Numbered from the stretch's first letter, positions 16,449 through 25,783 are shown. The stretch: DNA of 64,000 bases from Chloroflexota bacterium (GCA_003696605.1 RFGV01000576.1:1-64000); one strand, 5' to 3'. The notes: generated by a model not told the origin, from the letters alone. Numbers and translations: made by a program.

Positions 16449-18102
16449 AGAATACTCTCCGTTCCGCAATCCGATTCTGAATGATTGTCATGGCCAAAAT
16501 AATGGTGAACAGGATGATGGCCATGGATGTGGCATAACCAAATCTGGCGCCACGGAAGAATGTTTCGAAGAAGTAAACGCTGGCAGTATCGGTTGTACCT
16601 AAAGCGGCCGTATCACGTAGTATCCAGATATGATTGAAGGCTTTGAAGGTACCGATAACTGCTAATACAGACAGCAAGAAAGTAATTGGTGAGAGCAGGG
16701 GAAGGGTGATATGCCGAAATAGCGCCCATCGTCCTGCTCCATCTATTTTGGCGGCTTCATATAGCTCATGAGGAATGTTGCCCAATCCCGCCAGGAAGAT
16801 GACGGTGTTGTAACCAACGAATACCCAAATGCCGTACAGGATGATAACAACTAATGCCAGGCTGGGTCCTGCATTCCAGTTGGCAGCAATGTCAATGCCA
16901 AATGCCTGCCCCAGTACGCTTAGTGCCGGGTTTGGTTCTTTGAGCCATAGAAGGGATTTGGTAGCTCCGTTGGTCAGAAAAGCGATGATGCGATTGGCAA
17001 TGCTGCCTTCGCGTAAGCTGAAGATAACTTCAAAGATACCGGCTGTTGCTACTGATGGTGCGATGTATGGAATGAAGAAGATGACGCGGAATAAGGCTTT
17101 TCCTTTGATGTCCTGGAAAAGTAAGTAGGCGAGGATGAGAGCAATGGTGAGTTGGATAGGTACTGTGCCAAGGGAGAAGAAGACGGTTACCTGAAGGGAG
17201 CGGTAGAAGTCAACGTCGGCATCTTTGCTGATGATTGGCCAAAAGGTGGTGAAAAACACACCGCCACCAATGAAGGCTGCTGCTGCCAGAATGCCCAGAA
17301 TTGTTTTGAGGGTGGAGTGTTGGTGCATGGCCCAGCGCCAGAGGATGTAGGCTAAAGCGAAGATGATTAGACCGGCTGCCATGAGTGCCGCCCGAATGAG
17401 GGCGAGTCCGTATCGTTCAGAAGCCTGGAGTTCCTGGTAGGTGAAGCGGGCCAGGAGGAAGGCGGTAGCAGTGCAGACGATGATGATGGTGGCGGGACCG
17501 AGGAAGCTGGGGAGGATGGAGTAGGGGCTTTTGGCGGCAGCTTTGTGTTGTATGTTATTGACATAATGTGAGACGATGAAGCCGAGGATGAGTAATGTGA
17601 TGCCTAGTGGCACGTTGCCAAGTATTTTGGCGTATCCTTGTTGGATTGCTTGTTCCTGGCTGAAGAAGGTGATGAAGCGGAGCAGGATTTCGGCGAGTCC
17701 GTAGCTGATGAGGGCGCCGGGAATGAAGGCGAGAAGGGGGAAACGGAGGGGGATTGCTTGTTCTCGGGCTGTTCGGTAGGCTTTGATGGCAGCGTTGATG
17801 GCGACGATGAGGAGGATGAGGACGATGATGGCGAAGAAGACGTAGGCGACATCGCCCATGGCTCGGATGAAGTTGGCCAAGCCGCGAAATTCGCCTTGAC
17901 GGATGCGCCATTTGTACATGCTGACATAGGCTGCGTAGAAAATAGGGAAAATACCAAAGGTGAAGATAATTAGGGCTGCGGGTGTGAGAAACAGGTAGGC
18001 GGTGAGGTGTTCTCTGAGTAGACGCCCACGACGGCCGGTGAAAATGCCAGTAGAATGACGGGTTACGGCCGTTTCTTGCCCACGTGCTGTTTGTGTGGCC
18101 AT
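16441..18102 (-). CDS. Carbohydrate ABC transporter permease (MalF type) with a large membrane insertion
   Basis: A 553-residue permease. Residues about 30-90 carry helix 1 and the usual [13 protein letters not shown] segment that normally leads straight into the transport core. Here about 200 residues with roughly six extra hydrophobic segments intervene before the core resumes at [18 protein letters not shown] (about residue 292). The core ends with the EAA loop [20 protein letters not shown] and the typical C-terminal helices. It is first in the operon malF-type, malG-type, binding protein. A promoter with an extended -10 lies at 18156-18183. Confidence 0.9.
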   Translation of the reverse strand: MATQTARGQETAVTRHSTGIFTGRRGRLLREHLTAYLFLTPAALIIFTFGIFPIFYAAYVSMYKWRIRQGEFRGLANFIRAMGDVAYVFFAIIVLILLIVAINAAIKAYRTAREQAIPLRFPLLAFIPGALISYGLAEILLRFITFFSQEQAIQQGYAKILGNVPLGITLLILGFIVSHYVNNIQHKAAAKSPYSILPSFLGPATIIIVCTATAFLLARFTYQELQASERYGLALIRAALMAAGLIIFALAYILWRWAMHQHSTLKTILGILAAAAFIGGGVFFTTFWPIISKDADVDFYRSLQVTVFFSLGTVPIQLTIALILAYLLFQDIKGKALFRVIFFIPYIAPSVATAGIFEVIFSLREGSIANRIIAFLTNGATKSLLWLKEPNPALSVLGQAFGIDIAANWNAGPSLALVVIILYGIWVFVGYNTVIFLAGLGNIPHELYEAAKIDGAGRWALFRHITLPLLSPITFLLSVLAVIGTFKAFNHIWILRDTAALGTTDTASVYFFETFFRGARFGYATSMAIILFTIILAMTIIQNRIAERRVFYG

Positions 18103-18155
18103 GGCTTTTACCTCGCTTGCTGTACAGTCGTTAAACCTTTCACAAACCGATGGCG

Positions 18156-18183
18156 ATTATAGCACGGGAATAGGTGAGATCAA
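18156..18183 (-). promoter_or_regulatory. Promoter of the sugar importer operon
   Basis: On the minus strand TTGATC (18183-18178), a 16-base spacer ending in TGC, and TATAAT (18161-18156) make an extended -10 promoter about 50 bases before the MalF-type start. The context CCCGTGCTATAATC is identical to that before phnD. Confidence 0.7.
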
Positions 18184-18226
18184 CCGTCTTGGCTCATCTA
18201 TTCCATGCATAGCTAAAACGGGGCTT

Positions 18227-19087
18227 TTATGAAAAGGATTTTTGTACGGCTGCCTGAAATGTAGCCAATTCATTTTCATCGATGGGGTAGGTATGTTCTT
18301 CTGCTGGAAATTGGCCTGTTTCCACATCTTGACGGTATGCGGTTAATGCTTCAGTGATGATTTTACTTAAGTTGGCATACTGTTTTACAAAACGTGGACT
18401 AAGCCGGTCAAACAGTCCCAGAAGATCATGATAGACCAGCACCTGACCATCGCAGCCAGCTCCGGCACCGATGCCGATGGTTGGTATGCGCAAATGGCGG
18501 CTAATTTCGGTAGCAACGGGAGCTGGTACGGCTTCGAGGACGATGCTAAAGCATCCGGCTGCTTCTAGGGCAAGTGCATCTTGAAGGAGGCGCAGGGCAG
18601 ATTCGGCCGTTTTCCCTTGCACGCGATACCCCCCTAATTTTGAAATGGATTGGGGAGTCAGGCCAATATGTCCCATTACTGGAATTCCAGCCCGCACAAT
18701 AGCCTTGACGGTATCAGTAACTTCGCTGCCACCTTCCAGCTTCACAGCATCCATGCCTGCTTCCTTTAGAAAACGCCCGGCATTGCGAACAGCTTCAGCT
18801 ATATCTGCCTGGTAAGACATAAACGGCATATCTCCTACCATGAAAGCATATTGAGCGCCTCTGGCGACTGCCTTGCAGTGGTGGATCATTTCATCCATTG
18901 TAACAGGGACAGTGCTATCCAGTCCCATCATGACCATGCCTAGCGAATCACCCACGAGAATCATGTCAATTTCGGCACGGTCAACCAACATGGCAGAAGA
19001 GTAGTCATAGGCTGTGAGCATAGTGATAGGTTGTTTTTTTTCTTTTTTGTTTTGCAGATATTGGATGGTGATTTTTTTGCGGTTCAT
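18227..19087 (-). CDS. panB: 3-methyl-2-oxobutanoate hydroxymethyltransferase
   Basis: Makes ketopantoate from 2-oxoisovalerate and methylene-tetrahydrofolate, the first step of pantothenate synthesis. The 286-residue TIM barrel shows MLTAYDYSSAMLVDRAEID, the metal/substrate motif VGDSLGMV, VKLEGG, GHIGLTPQS, and IGIGAG in the later strands. The start is ATG 19087 with GGGGAG 9 bases upstream; an earlier ATG (19117) lacks this. It is downstream of the phn permease genes on the same strand, after a 100-base gap with a stable hairpin, and apart from panC, panE and panD, which lie at 38-42 kb. Confidence 0.95.
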   Translation of the reverse strand: MNRKKITIQYLQNKKEKKQPITMLTAYDYSSAMLVDRAEIDMILVGDSLGMVMMGLDSTVPVTMDEMIHHCKAVARGAQYAFMVGDMPFMSYQADIAEAVRNAGRFLKEAGMDAVKLEGGSEVTDTVKAIVRAGIPVMGHIGLTPQSISKLGGYRVQGKTAESALRLLQDALALEAAGCFSIVLEAVPAPVATEISRHLRIPTIGIGAGAGCDGQVLVYHDLLGLFDRLSPRFVKQYANLSKIITEALTAYRQDVETGQFPAEEHTYPIDENELATFQAAVQKSFS

Positions 19088-19146
19088 AGGTATTTCTCCC
19101 CGGACGGTAATCAGCAACGGGGTTAAGAGTGGGAAAATTTTGTCAG

Positions 19147-19175
19147 GGTCGGCCGGAACATATTGCCGGCCGACC
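19147..19175 (-). terminator. Stable GC-rich hairpin between phnE2 and panB
   Basis: GGTCGGCCGG (19147-19156) and CCGGCCGACC (19166-19175) form a perfect 10-bp stem with a 9-base loop just after the phnE2 stop. The right arm continues into GCTGATTACC, whose complement GGTAATCAGC lies at 19106-19115, so a longer alternative fold exists. On the minus strand it is followed only by CTGACAAAATTTT, so termination is plausible but not certain. Confidence 0.5.
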
Positions 19176-19187
19176 GCTGATTACCGC

Positions 19188-20732
19188 CTATATGATGCGA
19201 GTTCGTGCTTTGGAACTGATGTAGTCAAGTGCGGAAACAACAAAGGCAATTGCCAGCATCATCACGCTGGCGTCTTCATATTGAAGCAGGCGGATACTCT
19301 GGCTGAGCAGAAAGCCGATACCACCGCCACCTACGAAACCGATAATGGTGGACATGCGGACGTTGATGTCCCATCGGTAGAGGGTGTAGGCGATGTAAGG
19401 TGGAATGATCTGGGGGATAACGGCGTAAGTGATAGTTTGAAGCTGGTTGGCTCCGGTTGCGGTAATGGCTTCGATGGGGCCTTCGGAGATGCCTTCGATT
19501 TGCTCGGAGAAGAGTTTACCCAAGGCGGCGATGGTGTGAAGGGTGAGGGCCATAACGCCAGCGAAGGGGCCAAGCCCGACCCAAACGACGAAGATGATGG
19601 CCATGATGAGGGGTTCGATGGAGCGGAGGGTGTTGAGGATGCCGCGGGAGATGGCGTAGATGGCGTTGCCGATGGCAAACGGCCGTTTTGGTGCGACAAA
19701 TAAAGACCCTGTTCCCAGCACAATGCCGACAACGGTTGCGGGAATTGTTGTCCAGTTAGCCGGGTTATCAAACTGGTAAAGCCAATTGAGGCCAGCGCCA
19801 ATGGCATACACAAAAATGGCCGTGCCTGTTACTGTCAAAACGGCCGTTATTGCGCGCGCCCGCCCTTCAGCAATTCGCAAAACCAACTCCTGACCGTAGG
19901 TACTCCCCAGCGCAACCGCTACAAATGCCCCGAGCAAGCCCATCAAACTTGGCAACGCCAGCAAGAAAAACTCACCAATCACCTTGATAAAATTACCAAT
20001 AGCCCCCAGAATAATCCCCTTATCCAGAAGCCATATGCCAGCCCGGGCACCCAAGTGAGACAGCGAACTCACCAAAAACAGAGACAACAACAATGCTGCC
20101 AGTCCACGCACAAGAAAAACCGCCAACTTTTGGCCAGAAAAACCAGCATCCATCTCAAGGCCCAGATTCATTTGCAAAAGCGGCCACAACGCGCCACCAG
20201 CTATGACTGTACCGACTACACCAACCAATACTTGCTGGTTAGCTGTTTCTGCCAACGACAACATCCATTTTGCCAGGAAAAAACCGATACCACCACCAAT
20301 TGGCAACAGCGTCAGCGCCAGCATAATGGCTGCCAGAGGTGCTTTTACATCCCGCATCAGATTACGAGCGGCTGTAAATGACACAGGCACTGCCAAAACC
20401 GTCCCAATTGTCGTAGCAATCAGGGCCATGAAAATTGTTTCCAGAATTAAATTAATGGTATCACGCGTCGTTTGGCTTAGTTGCAGAGGTCCTGATTCTG
20501 CCCCTAGCGTAAAGTCTAGCAAATCCGGATCAGTCAGATTGGGGTCAGCCAGTTGGCGCAAAACCAGCAATAATTGTTGTTGGCGGGTAGGCTGCTGTAA
20601 TTTTTCCAGATTGACATCAGTTACTTGTACGGCAATCGCATAAAGCAAGAAGATAAGCATAAACCCAGCAAAGGTGAGTAGGGCATGCCGTAATGGAGAA
20701 TTTGTTTGTTTATCGTTCAGATTCGAGACCAT
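19188..20732 (-). CDS. phnE: Phosphonate/phosphate-type ABC transporter permease (PhnE family), second copy
   Basis: A 514-residue membrane protein. The MetI-type permease domain begins at about residue 90 (ALIATTIGTVLAVPVSFTAA) but is interrupted by about 220 residues of additional hydrophobic helices. It resumes at PKRPFAIGNAIYAISRG (about 345) and ends with the PhnE hallmarks GLGPFAGVMALTLH, EAITATGANQLQTITYAVIPQ and GFVGGGGIGFLL. AGGAG lies 10 bases before the ATG, 12 bases after the phnE1 stop. It probably pairs with phnE1 as a heterodimeric channel. Two AACGGCCGTT copies (19678, 19839) sit at codons homologous to those in phnE1. Confidence 0.9.
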   Translation of the reverse strand: MVSNLNDKQTNSPLRHALLTFAGFMLIFLLYAIAVQVTDVNLEKLQQPTRQQQLLLVLRQLADPNLTDPDLLDFTLGAESGPLQLSQTTRDTINLILETIFMALIATTIGTVLAVPVSFTAARNLMRDVKAPLAAIMLALTLLPIGGGIGFFLAKWMLSLAETANQQVLVGVVGTVIAGGALWPLLQMNLGLEMDAGFSGQKLAVFLVRGLAALLLSLFLVSSLSHLGARAGIWLLDKGIILGAIGNFIKVIGEFFLLALPSLMGLLGAFVAVALGSTYGQELVLRIAEGRARAITAVLTVTGTAIFVYAIGAGLNWLYQFDNPANWTTIPATVVGIVLGTGSLFVAPKRPFAIGNAIYAISRGILNTLRSIEPLIMAIIFVVWVGLGPFAGVMALTLHTIAALGKLFSEQIEGISEGPIEAITATGANQLQTITYAVIPQIIPPYIAYTLYRWDINVRMSTIIGFVGGGGIGFLLSQSIRLLQYEDASVMMLAIAFVVSALDYISSKARTRII

Positions 20733-20744
20733 TTGTACCGGCTC

Positions 20745-22406
20745 CTAAATAATTCGGTCGCGAATTTGTGCGCTTAAATAGTCAAGCACACCCACGACAA
20801 TGGCAATAGCAATGACCATAACACTGGCCTTTGTGTAGAGTGTCTGGTTGATATTTCGTTGCAGAACAAAGCCAATACCACCGCCACCTACGAAACCGAT
20901 GATGGTGGACATACGAACGTTGATGTCCCACCGGTAGAAGATGTAGGCGATGTATTGCCGGAAGATTTGGGGAATGACGGCGTAGGAGATTTGTTGCACG
21001 AAGTTGGCACCTGTGGCGGTAATGGCTTCCAGGGGACCTTCGGCGATGTTTTCCACTTCTTCTGAGAATAGTTTGCCAAGGTCAGCGAGGGAATGGAGTG
21101 TGAGGGCCATAATACCGGCAAAGGGTCCCAGGCCAACCCAAACGACAAAGACGAAGGCCATCATGATAGGTTCGATAGAACGGATAGCATTGAATATGCC
21201 GCGGGTGAGGGTGTAGATGATGAAGCCGATGGCAAACGGCCGTTTCGGATCACGCCGCAATGATAGAATAGCACCAACAGCCCCTACAACCCCAGCCGGT
21301 AACAAAAGCATTTGTACCCGCCCTGTCGTTGTTTCCGGTAAAAACTGACTGACTCCCAAGACATTTAGCCAGCTGATAAACAGAGCAATCAACAGGAAAA
21401 GGATAGCACTACCCAGGAAGGTCAAAACGGCCGTTACGCCCCGTGCCGTCCCATCACTCATTCGCATCATCGCTTCCTGTCCATACCGGTTGCCCAATAC
21501 CACAGCGACAATCAATCCCACCAACGCTGCCAATAAGGGCAACAACAGCAAAAACAGGAAAAACAACAACACATAAATAAAATTCCCCACAAAACCAAAT
21601 GTAAGGAACGAATCCTTGATAGACAGCAACACCCCACTATCCGTGTTAACCAGAGGAGTTGTCAAGCGACTCACCAAAATCCAGCCACCACCAGCTAACA
21701 CAGGCGTGAGAATGATAGCCAACATAGTAGCTGCCAAAGGCACCTTAATACTTTCCATCAAATTGCGAGCCGCAATAAACGAAAGCGGAATAGCCAGCAA
21801 CGTGCCAAAGGTAGAAGCCAACAAGGCCATCAAAACAGTTTCTACAATCTTTTGCAGTGCCTCATTGCTGGTATCACTCAAGCCAATAATACGTCGGTCA
21901 ATCACTTCCACAATTTCAATGCGTTGCGGATCGGCCGTTTCCCGAATATCCGGCATCGTAAACTGCGTCACGAACTTACCTTCCGCATCAGCCTTCGTGT
22001 CCGTCAATCGGCGCACACTCGTAGAGCCCACTGGATGCCAGAAAACCACAATACGGCCGTTAGGCTTAAACCCCTCCCCAGACAACTGCAACAAATCCTG
22101 TGTCGTTGTCGCACAGTTTGGGGCCAACGTAGCCACACGCCCCTCCGCCGTCACCTGCGACCCCTTAATTTCTTCTGGGCAAGGCATACGAATCGAAATA
22201 TTCGTACTCCGGGTTTCATTCTCAAACGCAAACAAATCCGGATGTGCCAATTCCCGAATCAGACCAATTAAATTCTCCTGACGACGAGGTTTAAGCGGTT
22301 CCTCAAGATTAATTTGCGTAGCCTGAACAGCATAAATATAAACCACCAACACCGCAGCAATCAAAGCCGCTTGCCGCCACCATTTATTTCCATTTTGGTT
22401 CTTCAT
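20745..22406 (-). CDS. phnE: Phosphonate/phosphate-type ABC transporter permease (PhnE family), first copy
   Basis: A 553-residue paralogue of the next gene. After helix 1 there is an extracytoplasmic segment of about 140 residues (30-170) with an Ig/TIG-like stretch (LSGEGFKPNGRIVVFW, then ADAEGKFVTQFTMPD). Then comes the start of the permease domain (ASTFGTLLAIPLSFIAA), a polytopic insertion, and the conserved end (DPKRPFAIGFIIYTLTRG, GLGPFAGIMALTLHSLADL, GFVGGGGIGFVL). It follows phnC by 18 bases. The substrate (phosphonate, phosphite or phosphate) cannot be fixed from sequence; no C-P lyase genes are present here. Confidence 0.9.
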   Translation of the reverse strand: MKNQNGNKWWRQAALIAAVLVVYIYAVQATQINLEEPLKPRRQENLIGLIRELAHPDLFAFENETRSTNISIRMPCPEEIKGSQVTAEGRVATLAPNCATTTQDLLQLSGEGFKPNGRIVVFWHPVGSTSVRRLTDTKADAEGKFVTQFTMPDIRETADPQRIEIVEVIDRRIIGLSDTSNEALQKIVETVLMALLASTFGTLLAIPLSFIAARNLMESIKVPLAATMLAIILTPVLAGGGWILVSRLTTPLVNTDSGVLLSIKDSFLTFGFVGNFIYVLLFFLFLLLLPLLAALVGLIVAVVLGNRYGQEAMMRMSDGTARGVTAVLTFLGSAILFLLIALFISWLNVLGVSQFLPETTTGRVQMLLLPAGVVGAVGAILSLRRDPKRPFAIGFIIYTLTRGIFNAIRSIEPIMMAFVFVVWVGLGPFAGIMALTLHSLADLGKLFSEEVENIAEGPLEAITATGANFVQQISYAVIPQIFRQYIAYIFYRWDINVRMSTIIGFVGGGGIGFVLQRNINQTLYTKASVMVIAIAIVVGVLDYLSAQIRDRII

Positions 22407-22424
22407 CGCCAGCTCTTCAACCGA

Positions 22425-23177
22425 TTAACCAATTCGCTCCGCTTCACGGCCATAAATTTCCGCGAAACGCTCATCATCAATCTCTTCCGGACGGCCGTCA
22501 AACACCAGCTGTCCCTTATTCAGCGCAATTGCCCGCGTACTATACTGCTGCACCAGATCCAGAAAATGCAAACTACACAACACCGTAATATTATCTTCTT
22601 GATTAATTTGTTGTAGATGCCGCATAATACTATGGGCCAACGCCGGGTCCAGACTCGCCACCGGTTCATCTGCCAAAATCAACTCCGGCTCCTGCATCAA
22701 TGCCCGCGCAATACCGACACGTTGCCGCTGTCCACCACTCAATTCATCTGCCCGGTTATGCGCCTTATCTCGAATCCCAACCCGCTCCAGATTCGCATAA
22801 GCCCGCTCAATATCTTCCGGGGGAAACCGCTTCAGAATACTGGCAATTGGATTTACATACCCCAAACGACCACTTAACACATTCGTTAACACCGAAGAAC
22901 GATCCACAAGATTAAAATGCTGAAAAATCATACCAATCTTGCGACGAGCCCGGCGCAACTCTTCGCCTGAAATATGAGAAAGCTTAACATCATTCCACCA
23001 AATCTCTCCCGATGTAGGCTCAATCAGGCGATTAATACACCGCAGCAAAGTACTCTTTCCAGAACCACTTAACCCAATAATTGCCACAAACTGCCCATCC
23101 GGAACCTCAAAGCTCACATTATCCAGGGCAACTGTTCCGTCCTCATAAACCTTGGTAAGATTTTTGACCCTTAGCAC
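22425..23177 (-). CDS. phnC: Phosphonate/phosphate-type ABC transporter ATP-binding protein
   Basis: A 250-residue ATPase. Walker A is [12 protein letters not shown], then a Q-loop in [10 protein letters not shown], the signature [15 protein letters not shown], Walker [15 protein letters not shown] and a switch His in [10 protein letters not shown]. Strong PhnC similarity includes [20 protein letters not shown]. The start is taken as GTG 23177 because GGAAGAGGA lies just before it and family members begin at this point; an in-frame TTG at 23195 has no ribosome-binding site. It energises the two PhnE permeases. Confidence 0.93.
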   Translation of the reverse strand: MLRVKNLTKVYEDGTVALDNVSFEVPDGQFVAIIGLSGSGKSTLLRCINRLIEPTSGEIWWNDVKLSHISGEELRRARRKIGMIFQHFNLVDRSSVLTNVLSGRLGYVNPIASILKRFPPEDIERAYANLERVGIRDKAHNRADELSGGQRQRVGIARALMQEPELILADEPVASLDPALAHSIMRHLQQINQEDNITVLCSLHFLDLVQQYSTRAIALNKGQLVFDGRPEEIDDERFAEIYGREAERIG

Positions 23178-23212
23178 TTTATCCTCTTCCAACAAACTAT
23201 ATTTTTAATACA

Positions 23213-23264
23213 ACTGCTCAGGCAGTATTAGAGAATTAGACTCCTGGCAGCATACCTGAGCAGT
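23213..23264. repeat. 10-bp inverted repeat in the phnC leader
   Basis: ACTGCTCAGG (23213-23222) and CCTGAGCAGT (23255-23264) are perfect inverted copies 32 bases apart, about 36 bases before the phnC start. It could be an operator or a leader hairpin. Confidence 0.5.
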
Positions 23265-23295
23265 GGCAAACAATGACTTGTATCCAAACCAACAA

Positions 23296-23323
23296 AATAT
23301 AATCAAAACTTCCTTCAAAACAA
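23296..23323 (-). promoter_or_regulatory. Possible internal promoter of phnC-phnE1-phnE2
   Basis: On the minus strand TTGTTT (23323-23318), 16 bases, then TATATT (23301-23296). It lies after the phnD terminator and could drive the transport subunits separately. The region is AT-rich, so chance matches are likely. Confidence 0.35.
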
Positions 23324-23385
23324 GATAATGCCAAAAATGATTTTCAGGATAAAACAAGCCAGGCCTGCCATTTTTCAAAAATATC

Positions 23386-23425
23386 ATAAAAAGAAGCCGG
23401 GTGGACTCATGTCCCCCGGCTTCTT
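23386..23425 (-). terminator. Intrinsic terminator between phnD and phnC
   Basis: AAGAAGCCGGG (23391-23401) and CCCGGCTTCTT (23415-23425) make a perfect 11-bp stem. On the minus strand it is followed by TTTATG, giving five T in all. It sits 16 bases after the phnD stop, so the binding protein can be made in excess of the membrane subunits. Confidence 0.85.
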
Positions 23426-23441
23426 GAATTGCTAGAGAGTA

Positions 23442-24620
23442 TTACCCTTCACCAAAAATATCTTCTTCGGTGATGCCCAGCGTGTCCATAGCCTCACGTA
23501 CTGGATCATAGAAGCTGTCGCTTACCGGCTCCAGCCCAGTCCAGTTGTAGAAGTCATCAGAGCAGATGGACTCGGCACACGCATCAGATGCAGTAAATGC
23601 AACCAGAGCATCCACGATTTGATCAGCCAGCCCCAGCGGGAATTGCGGCCCGAAGGAAACAGTGTCGTTCGGGATCTGGTCAGTCAGAGCGATGATCTTG
23701 GTCACATCAAAAATATCTGGCGCGGTGTCGATGACTGTTGCACGAGCGTCCAGAATACGGTAACCGCCAGCATCGGGGCCACCAGCCACATACGTACGAC
23801 CTTCTTCTGTGCGTACTGGGGATTCACCAGCTTGACGCCAGATTTCCGGATCGTCTACACCGTAAACCCAGCGACGGTCAGGCAGCAACGGCGGGCTGAA
23901 GAAAGCCGTGGCGAAGTCAACATCACCGTTGTAAACAGCCAGCATCGCATTTCCGTGGCCACCGGTTTCAATAATTTCACCGGGTTCGATGCCCATTTCA
24001 GTCATCATAGCCAATGGATAGAGATAACCGGAGGTGGAGCCGAAGTCAGGAATACCCCAGGTCTTACCATTCAGGTCTTCCAGGGTTTCGATGCCGCTAT
24101 CGGTGCGGACAACGAATTGGGCTGCATACCAGGAAAGGCCAAAGCGCACGGCCGCCGCGCCAACGGTAACGCCGCAACGCCGATTGGCCAAGACGTAACC
24201 CTGAGCCGGAATGAAGCCAATGGTGTCTTCTGGGGAAGCACACATTTCTTCGATTGTGGCTGCGTAGCTTGTGGGTACGCTGACTTCAAACTTGAGGCCG
24301 GTGGCGTCTTCAAGTGCCTGGGCCAGTACTTCACCACCGGAGATGATGACATCTGTTTCTACAGAAGGCACGAATAAAACTTTGATCGGCCGTTCTTCGG
24401 AGCCTAAGGGGGCTTCTTCCTGAACGACCTCTACGGTTTCGGTCTGTACTTCGGTAACAATGCGAGTTACTTCAACAGGAACCTCAACCTCTTTCTCTTC
24501 TGTTACAACCTTGGTAACAACAACGGTTTCCGTCTGTACCTGGGGCTGGCAGGCAACCACCAGGGCGGACAGAACCAACAAGGCTGCAACAAACCAGAAA
24601 ATACGTCTCTGATTTTTCAT
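23442..24620 (-). CDS. phnD: Phosphonate/phosphate-type ABC transporter substrate-binding lipoprotein
   Basis: A 392-residue PhnD-family binding protein. The signal peptide (MKNQRRIFWFVAALLVLSA) ends at lipobox VVAC and is followed by a Val/Glu/Thr-rich coiled linker of about 45 residues, a style common in Chloroflexota binding proteins. Then comes the periplasmic-binding fold with KVLFVPSVETDVI, DTIGFIPAQGYVLANRRCG, TWGIPDFGSTSGYLYPLAMM, and DVDFATAFFSPP. GGAGGAG precedes the ATG at a spacing of about 7. It is transcribed from its own extended -10 promoter and followed by a terminator before phnC. Confidence 0.92.
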   Translation of the reverse strand: MKNQRRIFWFVAALLVLSALVVACQPQVQTETVVVTKVVTEEKEVEVPVEVTRIVTEVQTETVEVVQEEAPLGSEERPIKVLFVPSVETDVIISGGEVLAQALEDATGLKFEVSVPTSYAATIEEMCASPEDTIGFIPAQGYVLANRRCGVTVGAAAVRFGLSWYAAQFVVRTDSGIETLEDLNGKTWGIPDFGSTSGYLYPLAMMTEMGIEPGEIIETGGHGNAMLAVYNGDVDFATAFFSPPLLPDRRWVYGVDDPEIWRQAGESPVRTEEGRTYVAGGPDAGGYRILDARATVIDTAPDIFDVTKIIALTDQIPNDTVSFGPQFPLGLADQIVDALVAFTASDACAESICSDDFYNWTGLEPVSDSFYDPVREAMDTLGITEEDIFGEG

Positions 24621-24732
24621 GGGTTCTCCTCCATTTGGTAAGGTTAAATAAATAGAGACTGATTTGATGGCTCAGACGCAACCGTTTGGCGCGGCGTTTT
24701 TGAGAATTAGCGATCTGAAGCCACCTGTCAGG

Positions 24733-24760
24733 ATTATAGCACGGGTGTTAAGATGGGCAA
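24733..24760 (-). promoter_or_regulatory. Promoter of phnD
   Basis: On the minus strand TTGCCC (24760-24755), a 16-base spacer ending in TGC, and TATAAT (24738-24733) form an extended -10 promoter. It lies about 110 bases before phnD and shares CCCGTGCTATAATC with the sugar importer promoter. Confidence 0.7.
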
Positions 24761-24811
24761 TAAGAGGGCATTATGGTTGTTTTTTGGGGGTTTTTGGGGA
24801 TGGGGACAGGA

Positions 24812-25783
24812 CTATACACGAACGCCATGTTCTGCATGGATAAAACGGCGGGTACCGGTGCGGGCGCGAATGAGCAGGGAGTAGGTTTCGGCGTAGTTGC
24901 TGTGGTATTTGATGGCGGGGAGAAGAACGCTGTCGGTGATACCGGTGGCGGCAAAGAAGATTTCGTTGCTGGTAACGATTTCGTCGCAGGTGAGGATTTT
25001 GGTGTCGTCGAGTCCGGCAGCATAGATGGCGCGTTTTTCTTCTTCGCTTTGGGGTGCGAGTCGGGCGAGCATGGCGCCACCCATGGCTTTGATGCCACAT
25101 GCGGCGATGACGCCTTGGGCGGCACCACCGATGCCCATGAGCAGATCGACGCCGGTGCCGGGTGTGACAGCGACGAGCGCGCCTTCGGTGTCACCTTCGT
25201 CGCGCAGGAGGATGTGGGCACCAGTTGCCCGAATTTCGTTGATTAGGTCGCGGTTTCGGGGGCGATCGAGAACGATGACGGTGAGATCGCGTACGGGTTT
25301 TTGTTTGACGCGGGCGATGAGGGCGAGTGTCCAGGCGGCAGGTGCATCCATGCATTCGGGGACGAGGGCATGGGCGACGTCTCTGTCTACGACGATTTTG
25401 TCCATGTAGATGGCGGGGACTGGTGACCAGATTGTGCCTTTTGGGGCGATGCCGACGACTGAAATGGCGCCGGGGCGTCCTTTGACGAGTAGTTTGGTGC
25501 CGTCTATGGGATCGACGACGATGTCTATTTCGGGGCCTTTGCCTTTGCCGACGGATTGGCCGCTGCATAGGGGGGATTTTTGACCGAGGCGGTGTTCTTC
25601 GCCGATGACGATTCGGCCGTTTATGTCCAGGGTGTTGAGGGCGCGGGCCATTGCTTGTGTGGCGGCGCGGTGGGTATTCATCAGGTCGCCAGAACCGATC
25701 CAGTGGCCGGCAGCAAGTGCGGTTGCTTCTGTTACTCGCACCAGGTCGAGGCCTATGTTACGGGGGACGTGTTTTTCTTCCAT
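24812..25783 (-). CDS. glpX: Fructose-1,6-bisphosphatase class II
   Basis: Hydrolyses fructose-1,6-bisphosphate (some homologues also sedoheptulose-1,7-bisphosphate) in gluconeogenesis. The 323-residue protein begins MEEKHVPRNIGLDLVRVTE with CAGGAG 8 bases upstream of ATG 25783; the open frame extends upstream through low-complexity sequence that is not coding. The metal site is IDIVVDPIDGTKLLVKGRPG and the family also shows VMDRPRNRDLI-like and GGAAQGVIAACGIKAMGG segments. It fits with gapA and yvcK nearby. The coding strand is extremely C/A-rich here, which explains the long spurious frames on both strands. Confidence 0.93.
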   Translation of the reverse strand: MEEKHVPRNIGLDLVRVTEATALAAGHWIGSGDLMNTHRAATQAMARALNTLDINGRIVIGEEHRLGQKSPLCSGQSVGKGKGPEIDIVVDPIDGTKLLVKGRPGAISVVGIAPKGTIWSPVPAIYMDKIVVDRDVAHALVPECMDAPAAWTLALIARVKQKPVRDLTVIVLDRPRNRDLINEIRATGAHILLRDEGDTEGALVAVTPGTGVDLLMGIGGAAQGVIAACGIKAMGGAMLARLAPQSEEEKRAIYAAGLDDTKILTCDEIVTSNEIFFAATGITDSVLLPAIKYHSNYAETYSLLIRARTGTRRFIHAEHGVRV

